Notes: a model not told the origin generated them from the sequence alone. A stretch of DNA of 64,000 bases from Desulfuromonadaceae bacterium (GCA_019429445.1 JAHYIW010000012.1:1-64000), one strand, 5' to 3'; shown: positions 1-9,400, counted from the first letter of the stretch. Numbers and translations are program-made.

Positions 1-106
1 TCGGCAGAAGAAAACTCCACGGCAGTAAATGGTTTCAGATTTGAGCAGTGCGGATCCGGAGCGAGCACGCCCCGGCAATCTCGTGGCATGCTTGCGTCGG
101 CACATG

Positions 107-138
107 CAAAGGGGACTAAACTGTTACCCTTTGGCTTT
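107..138 (+). terminator. Stem-loop, possible terminator of an upstream gene
   Basis: A 7-bp perfect stem (CAAAGGG at 107-113, CCCTTTG at 127-133) encloses a 13-nt loop and is followed by GCTTTTC. It could end a gene lying left of the window. The loop is long and the T run short, so it is weak as an intrinsic terminator. The rest of 1-224 shows no gene or known riboswitch that I can recognise. Confidence 0.25.
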
Positions 139-224
139 TCGAATATACCTTTACAGGAGGCTCACATTATGCAAAATTAACTTTCGCCAATAATTAAAAT
201 GTAACTCTGTATGGAGGTCAAAAA

Positions 225-959
225 ATGCGTAAACTGCTGTTGATGGTGTTGGTCGGATTTCTTTCAGTCCTGTTAACTTCAACCACTGCACTTGCCGCAG
301 GGGGATACCAGGAGATCGATGCGGCAGAGACCAAAGCCTTAATGGAGAAGGAGGGGGCTCTGGTGGTGTTCCCGCTGAGTCCTATCGAATTCGATAACAA
401 GCACATCAAGGGGTCTGTAAATATCGTTATGGATAAGCTGGCGACTGATCTGCCTGCGGATAAAAACAGAAAGCTGGTTTTCTACTGTCTGGGAACCACG
501 TGTGTTGCTTCCTGGCGTGCTGCGGAAAAAGCTGTCGAACTGGGGTATAAGAATGTCTATGCCTTCCGAGAAGGCATTCCGGCCTGGCAGGCAGCCGGTT
601 ATCCAATGGTCACGGTCAAACCGCTGCCCGATGTTGCGGTCAAAAAGATCTCGACCGGTGAGCTGGCAAGCATGCTGGCTAACGACGACATCACTCTGGT
701 TGATATTAATCTCAATGAAGATGCCCACAAGTTCTATATCGATAATGCAAAACGGGTACACATCCCTCTTGATGAGCTGAATTCCCGCCTCGCAGAAATC
801 CCCAGGGACAAGAAGATTGTGGTGATCTGTCTGAAAGGAAAACGCTCTGCCACCGCCGTGAAATATCTGACCGGACAAGGCTACACAGATGTCGTCATGG
901 TCAGGGGTGGTCTGCAGCAGTGGGTTCTCGATGGTCGGCGGGTCAAACGCACCAACTGA
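225..959 (+). CDS. Exported double-rhodanese (sulfurtransferase) protein
   Basis: This 244-residue protein begins with a signal peptide (basic MRK, hydrophobic core to about residue 20, ALA-A cleavage region near 24), so it probably acts in the periplasm. Two rhodanese-like domains follow, about 28-130 and 138-240. Each keeps a candidate catalytic cysteine in its active loop: C88 (YCLGTTC, with a second Cys at 93) and C202 (ICLKGKRS). Both domains carry the late G-I/L-x-x-W motif (GIPAW, GLQQW). Rhodaneses move sulfane sulfur; the physiological donor and acceptor cannot be told here. The start is an ATG 6 nt after GGAGG. It stands alone upstream of the tRNA operon. Confidence 0.88.
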   Translation: MRKLLLMVLVGFLSVLLTSTTALAAGGYQEIDAAETKALMEKEGALVVFPLSPIEFDNKHIKGSVNIVMDKLATDLPADKNRKLVFYCLGTTCVASWRAAEKAVELGYKNVYAFREGIPAWQAAGYPMVTVKPLPDVAVKKISTGELASMLANDDITLVDINLNEDAHKFYIDNAKRVHIPLDELNSRLAEIPRDKKIVVICLKGKRSATAVKYLTGQGYTDVVMVRGGLQQWVLDGRRVKRTN

Positions 960-1000
960 GTCTGTCGTTACGGTCCGCTGTATATTCTTCCGGAAAAATA

Positions 1001-1030
1001 TTGACAAGCGAATATCTGCCGGTATATATA
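1001..1030 (+). promoter_or_regulatory. Distal sigma-70 promoter P1 of the tRNA-tufB operon
   Basis: A perfect -35 box TTGACA (1001-1006) is followed by overlapping TATATA -10 options at 16- or 18-nt spacing (1023-1030). A GC-rich stretch follows the -10. It lies 75 bp ahead of the first tRNA. Confidence 0.7.
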
Positions 1031-1064
1031 CGGTGTCCGCGCGGCAAAAAGGCGAATATTTTCC

Positions 1065-1093
1065 TTGCAATCGACTGATTGCTGGTGTATATA
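1065..1093 (+). promoter_or_regulatory. Proximal sigma-70 promoter P2 of the tRNA-tufB operon
   Basis: TTGCAA (1065-1070) and TATATA (1088-1093) are separated by exactly 17 nt. The downstream ACGCCCTC is a GC-rich discriminator of the kind found at stringently controlled stable-RNA promoters. The predicted start, near 1100, is only about 5 nt before the mature tRNA-Thr 5' end. Confidence 0.7.
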
Positions 1094-1104
1094 ACGCCCT
1101 CTGT

Positions 1105-1180
1105 GCTGGCGTAGCTCAATAGGTAGAGCAGCTGACTTGTAATCAGCAGGTTGCGGGTTCAATTCCTGTCGCCAGCTCCA
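1105..1180 (+). tRNA. tRNA-Thr (anticodon TGT)
   Basis: A 76-nt cloverleaf: acceptor GCTGGCG pairs with CGCCAGC, the anticodon loop CTTGTAA gives TGT, the T arm contains GGTTCAATTCC, and the 3' CCA is encoded. It is the first gene of a Thr-Tyr-Gly-Thr-tufB unit matching E. coli thrU-tyrU-glyT-thrT-tufB. Confidence 0.97.
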
Positions 1181-1245
1181 TTGAGCTGACGGGCGGCAAC
1201 GTCCATGAAATAAAAAAACTGAATAAAAACGAGAACGCGTCCCCT

Positions 1246-1330
1246 GGAGGGGTTCCCGAGTGGCCAAAGGGATCAGACTGTAAATCTGCCGTCGTAGACT
1301 TCGGAGGTTCGAATCCTCCCCCCTCCACCA
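1246..1330 (+). tRNA. tRNA-Tyr (anticodon GTA)
   Basis: An 85-nt class II tRNA with a long variable arm. The acceptor GGAGGGG pairs with CCCCTCC, the anticodon loop CTGTAAA gives GTA, the T loop is GGTTCGAATCC, and CCA is encoded. Confidence 0.97.
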
Positions 1331-1449
1331 TTTTTATTAACACGCCGGACAAACCAGCGGATGCGATTACCCCAGGAGACCTGTTGTGTCGGTCGTCAGT
1401 ACTGGTCGTCGATCTCTGGAGCGTCCATAGCGCTACAGATAGTTTTTGA

Positions 1450-1526
1450 GCGGGAGTAGCTCAGTTGGCTAGAGCGTCAGCCTTCCAAGCTGAGGGTCGC
1501 GGGTTCGAGTCCCGTTTCCCGCTCCA
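1450..1526 (+). tRNA. tRNA-Gly (anticodon TCC)
   Basis: A 77-nt cloverleaf: acceptor GCGGGAG, anticodon loop CTTCCAA giving TCC, T loop GGTTCGAGTCC, encoded CCA. The 119-nt spacer before it (1331-1449) shows no gene. Confidence 0.97.
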
Positions 1527-1567
1527 TTTTAAATGCGTCAATCCTTCGTTGAACAGATAGATGAGTT

Positions 1568-1643
<76 letters not shown>

Positions 1644-1762
1644 TCTGTTTGTCGGTGCGGGGAGTTACATCACGAAAAAAAGTCTATATTGTTGCTCCTT
1701 ATCGTTGATTGGTTCGCGCTGCGGGCCGGAATAAAAAATTGCTAAAAGGGTAATTAAAAAGG

Positions 1763-2967
1763 GAGGTTCAGGCATGGCCAAAGCAAAATTTGAGAGAACA
1801 AAGCCCCACGTCAATATTGGGACGATCGGTCACGTTGACCATGGCAAGACGACACTGACCGCCGCCATCACCAAGGTTTTGATGGAGCTGACCGGCAAAG
1901 GTGAATTCAAAGCCTTTGACGCCATCGACAACGCCCCGGAAGAGCGTGAGCGCGGGATTACTATCGCCACCGCCCACGTCGAGTACGAAACTTTAAATCG
2001 TCACTACGCACACGTTGACTGCCCCGGCCACGCCGACTATGTCAAGAACATGATCACCGGTGCCGCGCAGATGGACGGCGCGATTCTGGTCTGTTCCGCC
2101 GCCGACGGTCCGATGCCCCAGACCCGTGAGCATATCCTGCTGGCTCGTCAGGTCGGTGTCCCGGCCATGGTGGTCTTTTTGAACAAAGCCGACATGGTTG
2201 ACGACGAAGAGCTGCTGGAGCTGGTCGAGCTGGAAGTCCGCGAACTGCTGTCGTCCTACGATTTTCCCGGCGACGATATTCCGATCATTGCCGGATCTGC
2301 CCTGGCCGCTCTTGAAGGGCGCGATGATGCCATCGGCAAAGACAAGGTTCTCGAATTGATGGCCGCCGTTGACAGCTACATTCCCGAGCCGGAGCGCGCC
2401 ATTGACCGTCCGTTTTTGATGCCGGTTGAAGACGTCTTCTCGATCTCCGGGCGTGGTACGGTTGCCACCGGTCGGGTCGAGCGCGGCGTCATCAAGGTTC
2501 AGGATGAAGTCGAAATCGTCGGGATGAAGGCGACCGCCAAATCGGTTGTCACCGGCGTCGAGATGTTCCGCAAGCTGCTTGATCAAGGGCAGGCGGGAGA
2601 CAACTGCGGGATTCTGTTGCGCGGCGTCAAGCGCGAAGACATCGAGCGTGGTCAGGTTCTGGCCAAGCCCGGCAGCATCACCCCGCACACCAAGTTCGGT
2701 GCCGAGGCCTATATTCTGACCAAAGAAGAAGGTGGCCGTCACACCCCGTTCTTCAAGGGCTATCGTCCGCAGTTTTACTTCCGGACCACCGATGTGACCG
2801 GGATTTGCGAGCTGCCTGAAGGAATCGAGATGGTCATGCCGGGCGATAATGTCGCCATGACGGTCGACCTGATCACCCCGATCGCAATGGACGAAGGGCT
2901 GCGCTTTGCGATTCGCGAAGGTGGCCGTACCGTCGGCGCCGGCGTTGTTGCCAAAATTATTGAGTAA
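1763..2967 (+). repeat. tuf direct repeat, copy 1 (tufB)
   Basis: From GAGGTTCAGG, 11 nt before the ATG, to the TAA stop, this segment matches 17991-19195. The one difference I noticed is AAA versus AAG in the fourth codon before the stop (2955 versus 19183). Flanks diverge at once on both sides. This pattern is typical of concerted evolution of tuf pairs by gene conversion. Confidence 0.93.
1774..2967 (+). CDS. tufB: Elongation factor Tu (copy 1)
   Basis: EF-Tu is the GTPase that brings aminoacyl-tRNA to the ribosome. The 397-residue protein has the full G domain: GHVDHGKT P-loop near residue 19, RGITI effector region, DCPGH G3 and NKAD G4. Domains II and III follow, ending in VAKIIE. The length is that of the family. 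The ATG is preceded by GGGAGG. The gene closes the tRNA operon, so it probably shares the stable-RNA promoters. Its protein is identical to that of the second copy at 18002. Confidence 0.98.
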   Translation: MAKAKFERTKPHVNIGTIGHVDHGKTTLTAAITKVLMELTGKGEFKAFDAIDNAPEERERGITIATAHVEYETLNRHYAHVDCPGHADYVKNMITGAAQMDGAILVCSAADGPMPQTREHILLARQVGVPAMVVFLNKADMVDDEELLELVELEVRELLSSYDFPGDDIPIIAGSALAALEGRDDAIGKDKVLELMAAVDSYIPEPERAIDRPFLMPVEDVFSISGRGTVATGRVERGVIKVQDEVEIVGMKATAKSVVTGVEMFRKLLDQGQAGDNCGILLRGVKREDIERGQVLAKPGSITPHTKFGAEAYILTKEEGGRHTPFFKGYRPQFYFRTTDVTGICELPEGIEMVMPGDNVAMTVDLITPIAMDEGLRFAIREGGRTVGAGVVAKIIE

Positions 2968-2983
2968 CTGGCTTGAAAGGCAC

Positions 2984-3009
2984 GCCCTCTTCGTTGCGGC
3001 GAAGAGGGC
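2984..3009 (+). other. Perfect hairpin between tufB and rpmG
   Basis: A 10-bp perfect stem (GCCCTCTTCG / CGAAGAGGGC) with a 6-nt loop lies 16 nt after tufB. No T run follows, so it is more likely a processing or mRNA-stabilising element, or a weak attenuator, than an intrinsic terminator. Confidence 0.5.
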
Positions 3010-3026
3010 CTGATTAGGAACATATT

Positions 3027-3176
3027 ATGCGGGACATTGTTACCCTTGCCTGTACTGAGTGCAAGCAGCGAAACTACACGACAACCAAGAACAAGCGGAA
3101 CACTCCGGACAAGCTTGAGTTCAGCAAGTATTGCCGGTTCTGCCGTAAGCACACGCCGCACAAGGAAACCAAGTAG
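3027..3176 (+). CDS. rpmG: 50S ribosomal protein L33
   Basis: A 49-residue large-subunit protein beginning [13 protein letters not shown]. It keeps two cysteine pairs (CTEC near residues 9-12 and CRFC near 36-39), so it is the zinc-binding form of L33. TAGGAA lies about 10 nt before the ATG. It sits between tufB and tRNA-Trp and ahead of secE, its usual place in this type of cluster. Confidence 0.95.
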   Translation: MRDIVTLACTECKQRNYTTTKNKRNTPDKLEFSKYCRFCRKHTPHKETK

Positions 3177-3203
3177 CGGCTGTACGGCAAGTTTTTCTCG
3201 TGC

Positions 3204-3280
3204 AGGCCAGTAGCTCTAACGGCTAGAGCACCGGTCTCCAACACCGGGTGTTGGGGGTTCGAATCCCTCCTGGCCTGCCA
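3204..3280 (+). tRNA. tRNA-Trp (anticodon CCA)
   Basis: A 77-nt cloverleaf: acceptor AGGCCAG pairs with CTGGCCT, anticodon loop CTCCAAC gives CCA, T loop GGTTCGAATCC, encoded CCA. It lies in the short rpmG-secE gap, a common arrangement. Confidence 0.97.
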
Positions 3281-3321
3281 ATTTAAATATGCGAGTAAAT
3301 CCTTCATGGAGGATTGATATA

Positions 3322-3507
3322 GTGACTGACAAGACCACCGATTTTCTCACCAACGTTAAAGGTGAGCTGAAGAAGGTGACATGGCCGACGCGCAACGATA
3401 CTTACGGCTCAACGCTGGTGGTTATTGCGCTGGTAATGGCCGTAGCTGTATTTCTCTGGCTCGTTGATTCCGCGTTGTCGCGGATTGTTCGTTATCTGCT
3501 GAGCTGA
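3322..3507 (+). CDS. secE: Preprotein translocase subunit SecE
   Basis: SecE is the small clamp subunit of the SecYEG channel in the inner membrane. This is the short single-span form (61 residues): a cytoplasmic amphipathic segment with GELKKVTWPTR at about 10-20, then one membrane helix at about 28-50. I chose the GTG start at 3322 because GGAGG lies 9 nt upstream. An in-frame ATG at 3289 would add 11 residues without a comparable ribosome-binding site. nusG follows 22 nt later, the usual pairing. Confidence 0.93.
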   Translation: MTDKTTDFLTNVKGELKKVTWPTRNDTYGSTLVVIALVMAVAVFLWLVDSALSRIVRYLLS

Positions 3508-3529
3508 TTCGGCAAGGAAGCGTAGATCA

Positions 3530-4063
3530 ATGACGATGAAGTGGTACGGAGTGCATACTTACTCCGGATTTGAAAGCAAGGTTAAACTCAGTCTTGAGGA
3601 GCGGATTCGCTCTTTGGGGGTCGAGGACATGTTCGGTGCAGTGCTGATTCCGTCCGAAACGGTCGTCGAGCTAAAGAACGGTGAGCGGCGCACATCAACG
3701 CGCAAGTTCTTCCCCGGATATATCCTGGTGCAGATGGAGCTTAATGACGAGACCTGGCATGTCGTCAAGGGGACGGCCAAGGTGACCGGTTTTGTCGGTG
3801 GTGGCAACACTCCCCCCTCGATTCCTGATGCCGAGGTTGCCAAGATTACCAGTCGGATGGAGGAGGGGATTGAACATCCGAAGCCGAAAGTTGAATTCGA
3901 AGTTGGGGAGACCGTGCGTGTCGTTGACGGGCCGTTTCTTAACTTCACCGGAGTGGTCGAGGATGTGAAACCGGATAAAGCCAAGCTGAAAGTTATGGTC
4001 AGTATCTTTGGTCGTGTGACGCCGGTTGAGCTTGAATTTATACAAGTTGAAAAAACCAGTTGA
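3530..4063 (+). CDS. nusG: Transcription termination/antitermination factor NusG
   Basis: NusG binds RNA polymerase, reduces pausing, and couples it to Rho or the ribosome. The 177-residue protein has the N-terminal NGN domain (KWYGVHTYSGFE near 4-15, FFPGYILVQM near 62-71) and a C-terminal KOW domain (VGETVRVVDGPFLNFTGVV). An AAGGAAG motif precedes the ATG. A second ATG two codons in is also possible. It lies between secE and rplK in the conserved order. Confidence 0.97.
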   Translation: MTMKWYGVHTYSGFESKVKLSLEERIRSLGVEDMFGAVLIPSETVVELKNGERRTSTRKFFPGYILVQMELNDETWHVVKGTAKVTGFVGGGNTPPSIPDAEVAKITSRMEEGIEHPKPKVEFEVGETVRVVDGPFLNFTGVVEDVKPDKAKLKVMVSIFGRVTPVELEFIQVEKTS

Positions 4064-4093
4064 TCTGGTAGCAGATAAAATAAGGAGTAGCTC

Positions 4094-4516
4094 ATGGCCA
4101 AAAAGGTTATTGGATTAATAAAGTTGCAGATCCCCGCAGGCAAGGCGAACCCTTCGCCCCCGGTCGGCCCCGCGCTCGGTCAGCACGGAGTCAACATCAT
4201 GGAATTCTGCAAGGCATTCAATGCCAAAACCCAGGGTGAGGACGGGATGATTACTCCGGTCGTCATTACAGTTTATGCAGACCGTTCATTTTCGTTCATC
4301 ACCAAAACACCGCCGGCGGCGGTGCTGCTGATGAAGGCCGCAAAGATCCCCAAAGGGTCCGGTGTGCCGAACAAGGACAAGGTGGGCAAAATCACCAAAG
4401 ATCAGATTGCTGAAATTGCCAAGCTTAAAATGCCTGACCTGAACGCGTATAATCTCGAAGGGGCCATGAAGACCATTGAGGGTACTGCACGCAGTATGGG
4501 CCTTGAAGTCGTTTAA
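4094..4516 (+). CDS. rplK: 50S ribosomal protein L11
   Basis: L11 forms the base of the L7/L12 stalk with 23S rRNA and is needed for the RelA stringent response. The 140-residue protein shows the proline-rich N-terminal motif [13 protein letters not shown] (about 19-31) and a basic C-terminal RNA-binding domain. AAGGAG lies 8 nt before the ATG. The order rplK-rplA is conserved, and L1 usually represses this pair. Confidence 0.97.
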   Translation: MAKKVIGLIKLQIPAGKANPSPPVGPALGQHGVNIMEFCKAFNAKTQGEDGMITPVVITVYADRSFSFITKTPPAAVLLMKAAKIPKGSGVPNKDKVGKITKDQIAEIAKLKMPDLNAYNLEGAMKTIEGTARSMGLEVV

Positions 4517-4542
4517 ATCTCTGTAGGATCGGAGTTGGATAA

Positions 4543-5247
4543 ATGTCTAAGGTAGGAAAACAACACAGCGCAGCAAAGGCAAAAGTTGATCGGGCGGTGG
4601 CGTACAACGTCGCTGAAGCAATCAGTCTGGTTAAAGATGTGTCTTTTGCTAAATTTGATGAAACGGTGGACGTTTGTGTGCGTCTTGGGGTTGATCCCCG
4701 CAAAGCCGATCAAATGGTTCGTGGTGCAGTCGTGCTCCCCAATGGTCTCGGTAAAACGATTCGCGTACTGGTTTTTGCCAAGGGGGAAAAAGCCCTCGAA
4801 GCGCAGGAAGCGGGCGCTGATTTCGTTGGCGGGGATGATCTGGTCGAGAAGATTAAAGAAGGCTGGTTCGAATTTGATACCGCCATTGCCACACCGGATA
4901 TGATGGGAACCGTCGGCAAGATTGGACGTGTTCTTGGTCCGCGTGGCCTGATGCCGAATCCCAAGGTCGGCACCGTGACTTTTGAAGTTGCTCGCGCGGT
5001 AAATGAAGCTAAGTCGGGCAAGATCGAGTATCGCGTTGAAAAAGCGGGTATCGTTCACGCGCCGGTCGGAAAGGTTTCGTTTGACGCTGACAAGCTGCAG
5101 GAAAACCTGTTGTCTCTGGTTGATGCCTTGATCAAGGCGAAACCGTCGACGGCCAAAGGTACTTATCTGCGAAAAATCAGCGTTTCCAGTACGATGGGCC
5201 CTGGTGTCGCTATTGACATCCCCACCGTTCAGGCACTGCTGAAATAA
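4543..5247 (+). CDS. rplA: 50S ribosomal protein L1
   Basis: L1 binds 23S rRNA at the E-site stalk and generally represses its own rplK-rplA mRNA. The 234-residue length fits the family, and the signature [12 protein letters not shown] is present near residue 130. It starts 26 nt after rplK, with GGAG about 8 nt ahead of the ATG. Confidence 0.97.
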   Translation: MSKVGKQHSAAKAKVDRAVAYNVAEAISLVKDVSFAKFDETVDVCVRLGVDPRKADQMVRGAVVLPNGLGKTIRVLVFAKGEKALEAQEAGADFVGGDDLVEKIKEGWFEFDTAIATPDMMGTVGKIGRVLGPRGLMPNPKVGTVTFEVARAVNEAKSGKIEYRVEKAGIVHAPVGKVSFDADKLQENLLSLVDALIKAKPSTAKGTYLRKISVSSTMGPGVAIDIPTVQALLK

Positions 5248-5274
5248 TTAACCATTGATCAAACAGTCATGGTG

Positions 5275-5345
5275 ACTGTTGTAACCCGGTCAAAGACAGC
5301 AGGTGTGCTCCCGGAGCATTTAAATTTGCCTGCCGAGGCTGGAGG
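5275..5345 (+). promoter_or_regulatory. Ribosomal protein L10 leader
   Basis: The untranslated gap before rplJ contains the conserved L10-leader strings: CAAAGACAGCAGGTG at 5291-5305 and TGCCTGCCGAGG at 5327-5338. They can pair as GCAGG with CCTGC and place the conserved loop bases where the L10-L12 complex is known to bind. This should give feedback control of rplJ-rplL. The assignment rests on motif recognition; no covariance search was run. Confidence 0.8.
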
Positions 5346-5429
5346 ACTGATGACGATTGATAGTCAGGCTCCTCTGACTGGGACGGGATTCGCAAGATCC
5401 TGTAAATTTCCAAGAAAGGAGGAGAGACA

Positions 5430-5948
5430 TTGAACAGAACAACGAAAGAACAGGTTGTCGCTGAATTCTCCGAAAAGCTCAAAAAAGCGCAAGCCGCTTT
5501 CTTGACGAACTATCGCGGGTTGACGGTTGAGCAGGCAGATGATTTGCGTGGCAAGTTGCGTGCGACCGGAGTTGAGTACAGTGTTGTTAAAAACACGCTG
5601 TTGCGACTGGCTTCACGCGGGACCGACATGGAGTGCCTCGACGAGTACCTTGCCGGTCCGACATCATTGACGATTGTGCTGGATGATCCGGTAGCACCGG
5701 CCAAGGTGTTGTCCGACTTCGCCAAAGCTAACACTGCTTTTGAATTAAAGGTGGGTGTTCTGAACGGGACACTGCTCTCGGTTGATGACATCAAAGCTTT
5801 GGCAGACCTGCCGAGCCGCGACCAACTGCTGGCAAACATGCTCGGCTCGCTCAATGCGCCGGTGTCGAATTTCGTCGGCGTGCTGGCCGCTATACCGCGT
5901 TCTCTGGTACAGGTTCTCGGTGCCATTCAGGAACAAAAAGCTGCTTGA
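5430..5948 (+). CDS. rplJ: 50S ribosomal protein L10
   Basis: L10 anchors L12 dimers to the ribosomal stalk. The 172-residue protein has the N-terminal rRNA/L11-binding domain (FLTNYRGLTVEQADDLR near 22-38, then the VVKNTLLRLA segment) and a C-terminal helix for L12 binding. Translation starts at TTG; AAGGAGG lies 5-11 nt upstream, and no in-frame ATG fits the family. The L10 leader upstream makes autoregulation likely. Confidence 0.96.
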   Translation: MNRTTKEQVVAEFSEKLKKAQAAFLTNYRGLTVEQADDLRGKLRATGVEYSVVKNTLLRLASRGTDMECLDEYLAGPTSLTIVLDDPVAPAKVLSDFAKANTAFELKVGVLNGTLLSVDDIKALADLPSRDQLLANMLGSLNAPVSNFVGVLAAIPRSLVQVLGAIQEQKAA

Positions 5949-6010
5949 GGCAGCATCGCTTATTAACTTTATCTCGATACGAATAGATCAAAAAATACGG
6001 AGGATTCATC

Positions 6011-6391
6011 ATGGCTGACATTACCAAAGAGCAAGTGATTGCATTTATCGAAAACATGAGCGTTCTGGAGCTGGCTGGACTGGTCAAGGAACTCGAAGAA
6101 AAGTTTGGCGTTTCTGCCGCTGCGCCAGTTGCCGTTGTCGCCGCTCCTGCCGCCGGTGGCGAAGCCGCTGCGGAAGAAAAAGACGAGTTTGACGTTGTTT
6201 TGACCGCTGCTGGCGACAAAAAAATCAATGTCATCAAGGTGGTACGTACAGTGACCGGTCTGGGGCTCAAGGAAGCCAAGGATCTGGTTGATGGCGCCCC
6301 GCAAACGGTTAAAGAAGGGGTGTCGAAGGACGAAGCCGCAGAACTCAAGAAGCAGCTTGAGGAAGCCGGCGCAAGCGTTGAGCTCAAGTAA
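6011..6391 (+). CDS. rplL: 50S ribosomal protein L7/L12
   Basis: The stalk protein recruits translational GTPases. The 126-residue protein has an N-terminal dimerisation helix region (1-34), an Ala/Pro-rich hinge (about 36-56), and the C-terminal domain with [15 protein letters not shown] and a VELK end. ACGGAGGATTCATC precedes the ATG. It follows rplJ and is separated from rpoB by an attenuator-like hairpin. Confidence 0.98.
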   Translation: MADITKEQVIAFIENMSVLELAGLVKELEEKFGVSAAAPVAVVAAPAAGGEAAAEEKDEFDVVLTAAGDKKINVIKVVRTVTGLGLKEAKDLVDGAPQTVKEGVSKDEAAELKKQLEEAGASVELK

Positions 6392-6414
6392 CATTTTCCC
6401 TATAGCATCATCTC

Positions 6415-6445
6415 TAGCCAAGGTCGCTCTTAGCGGCCTTGGCTA
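6415..6445 (+). terminator. rplL-rpoB attenuator-like hairpin
   Basis: TAGCCAAGG / CCTTGGCTA form a perfect 9-bp stem extended by a T-G wobble and CGCT/AGCG around a CTT loop, about 14 bp in all. The tail TTCTACTTT is only moderately T-rich. In E. coli an attenuator and an RNase III site lie at this place and adjust rpoBC against rplJL; a similar role is inferred. Confidence 0.65.
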
Positions 6446-6474
6446 TTCTACTTTCGATACTCAAAGGAGACAAC

Positions 6475-9400
6475 ATGGCTTATTCGATTGCGAATAACCA
6501 GATGCTGCGGAAGCACTTCGATGATATCAAGAAAATTATTGATATTCCGAACCTGATCGATATCCAGAAGAATTCCTACCGACGTTTTTTGCAGGCCGAG
6601 CTGCCCTCGTCAGCGCGCCAGAATATCGGTCTGGAGGCCGTTTTCCGTTCAGTCTTTCCGATTCGTGATTTTAGTGAAACCAGCTCCTTGGAATATGTCT
6701 CGTACTCGCTGGGGACGCCGAAATATGACGTTGAGGAGTGCCATCAACGCGGCATGACGTTTGCCGCACCGATGAAGGTGCGGGTGCGCCTGCTTTCCTG
6801 GGATGTTGACAAAGAATCCGGCGGGCAGTCGATTCGTGACATCAAGGAGCAGGAAGTCTATTTTGGCGAAATTCCGCTGATGACCGAGAATGGCACTTTT
6901 ATCATTAACGGCACCGAGCGGGTTATCGTCAGTCAGTTGCACCGTTCCCCCGGTGTATTCTATGACCATGACAAGGGCAAAACCCATTCCAGTGGCAAGA
7001 TTCTTTATAACGCCCGGGTGATTCCTTATCGCGGCTCCTGGCTGGACTTTGATTTTGACCACAAAGATATTCTTTATGTACGTATAGACCGCCGTCGCAA
7101 GCTTCCGGCTACTGTCCTGCTCAAAGCGCTGGGATATTCAGCCGAAGAACTTCTCAATATTTACTATCAGGTTGAGGAGATTGTTTTCGACGGCGATAAT
7201 TATATGAAACGCTCCAACCCGGAGTTGTTGACCGGTCAGCGTGCCACCGTCGATATTGTCGATGATGACGGCGAAGTCATTGTTAAAGCGAACCGCAAGA
7301 TCACCAAAGCAGCGGTGCGCAAACTTGTTGAGCGCAGTGTCGAATTTGTCCCGTGTCTGGAGGAGGACCTCTTCGGGCGTATCACTTCGACGGATATTGT
7401 TGATGAATCGACCGGTGAAGTCGTCATTGAATGCAATGAGGAATTGACCGCCGATAAGCTGCTTCAGCTTAAAGAGCGGGGGATTAACTCGATCAAGGTC
7501 CTGTTTATCGATCATATGTATGTCGGCCCGTACCTGCGTGAAACGTTGCTGATCGACAAGGTCCAGACCCCTGAAGACGCGATGATCGAGATTTACCGGC
7601 GGCTGCGCCCCGGTGATCCGCCGACCATTCGCAGCGCGACCGCACTCTTTGAAAGCCTCTTTTTCAATGCCGAGCGTTATGATCTGTCAGCTGTCGGTCG
7701 CCTTAAAATAAATTTCAAGCTGGGCCTTGATACCCCCCTTGAGCACGCCACCCTCACCAAGGAAGATATCCTCGAAGTGGTTCGTTACCTGATCAATCTG
7801 CGTAACGGTAACGGGTCGATTGATGATATCGATCACCTCGGTAACCGCCGGGTGCGGGCCGTTGGTGAATTGCTGGAAAATCAGTATCGGGTCGGCCTGG
7901 TGCGGATGGAACGGGCGATCAAGGAGCGGATGAGTTTGCAAGAGATCGACAGCCTGATGCCGCATGACCTGATCAATTCCAAGCCAGTTTCAGCGGTGGT
8001 TAAGGAGTTTTTCGGTTCGTCGCAACTGTCACAATTTATGGATCAGACCAATCCACTCTCTGAAATTACGCATAAACGACGCCTTTCCGCCCTTGGACCT
8101 GGTGGTCTGACGCGTGAACGGGCCGGCTTTGAGGTGCGTGACGTACACCCGACCCACTATGGCCGGATGTGCCCGATCGAAACGCCGGAAGGCCCGAATA
8201 TCGGTTTGATTGCATCACTTTCGACGTACGCCCGGATCAACGAATATGGCTTTGTCGAAACGCCTTACCGCATCGTCAAGGAGGGGCAGGCGACAACTGA
8301 GATCAAGTATTTTTCCGCGCTGCAGGAAGAACGTCACGCGATCGCGCAGGCGAATGCCCCCCTTGATGCCAAGGGAAACTTTGTTAATGAACTGGTTAAT
8401 GCGCGTAAAGACGGCGAATTCATGTTGATGAACCGTGAGGATATCAGCCTGATGGACGTTTCGCCGAAGCAATTGGTGTCAGTTGCAGCGTCGTTGATCC
8501 CTTTTCTGGAAAATGATGATGCCAACCGGGCGCTGATGGGTTCGAACATGCAGCGTCAGGCGGTTCCCCTGCTGCGCGCCGATGCCCCCCTGGTAGGAAC
8601 CGGGATGGAGCGGATTGTTGCTCACGACTCTGGCGCGGCAGTGGTTGCACGTCACAGCGGGATCGTTGAGAAAGTCGATGCGAGCCGGATCGTGGTCAAG
8701 ATTGACGAAAAAGAAGACGATGAGACCGGTACCGGGGTTGATATCTACAACCTGACCAAGTTTATTCGCTCCAATCAGAATACCTGTTTGAACCAGAAAC
8801 CGATCGTCAAGGTTGGCGACCAGGTCAAGCGCGGCGAGATGATTGCTGACGGTCCTTCAACCCATTGGGGTGAACTGGCCCTGGGCCAGAATGTGCTGGT
8901 CGCATTCATGCCGTGGGAAGGGTATAACTTTGAAGACTCGATCCTGATTTCCGAAAAGCTGGTCAAGGAGGATCGTTATACGTCGATTCACATTGAGGAG
9001 TTTGAGGGGGTCGCACGCGATACCAAGCTCGGCAAGGAAGAAATTACTGACGATATTCCCAATCTGGGGGAAGATGCGCTGAAAGATCTGGACGAGAGCG
9101 GGATCATTCGTATCGGTGCCGAGGTCAAGCCCGGCGATATTCTGGTTGGCAAAATCACTCCGAAAGGGGAGACGCAACTTTCTCCGGAGGAGAAACTGTT
9201 GCGGGCCATCTTCGGAGAAAAGGCCGGTGATGTTCGTGATACGTCGTTGCGCGTGCCACCCGGGGTCGAGGGGGTGGTTATCGGCGCGCAGGTCTTTTCG
9301 CGCAAAGGTGCGGACAAAGACAGTCGTACCGAGTTGATCGAAAATGCCGATATCGAAAAACTGATCAAGGATCAGCGTGACGAAATCAACATCATCCGCG

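Noticed and set aside
1-224. A riboswitch (c-di-GMP or SAM type) upstream of the rhodanese gene
   Set aside because: I compared the strings with the conserved cores I know and found no match, only simple hairpins (GCATG/CATGC, CAAAGGG/CCCTTTG).
1993-2742. 249-codon antisense open frames inside both tuf genes (also 18221-18970)
   Set aside because: They occur twice only because the tuf genes are duplicated; they are by-products of EF-Tu codon usage.
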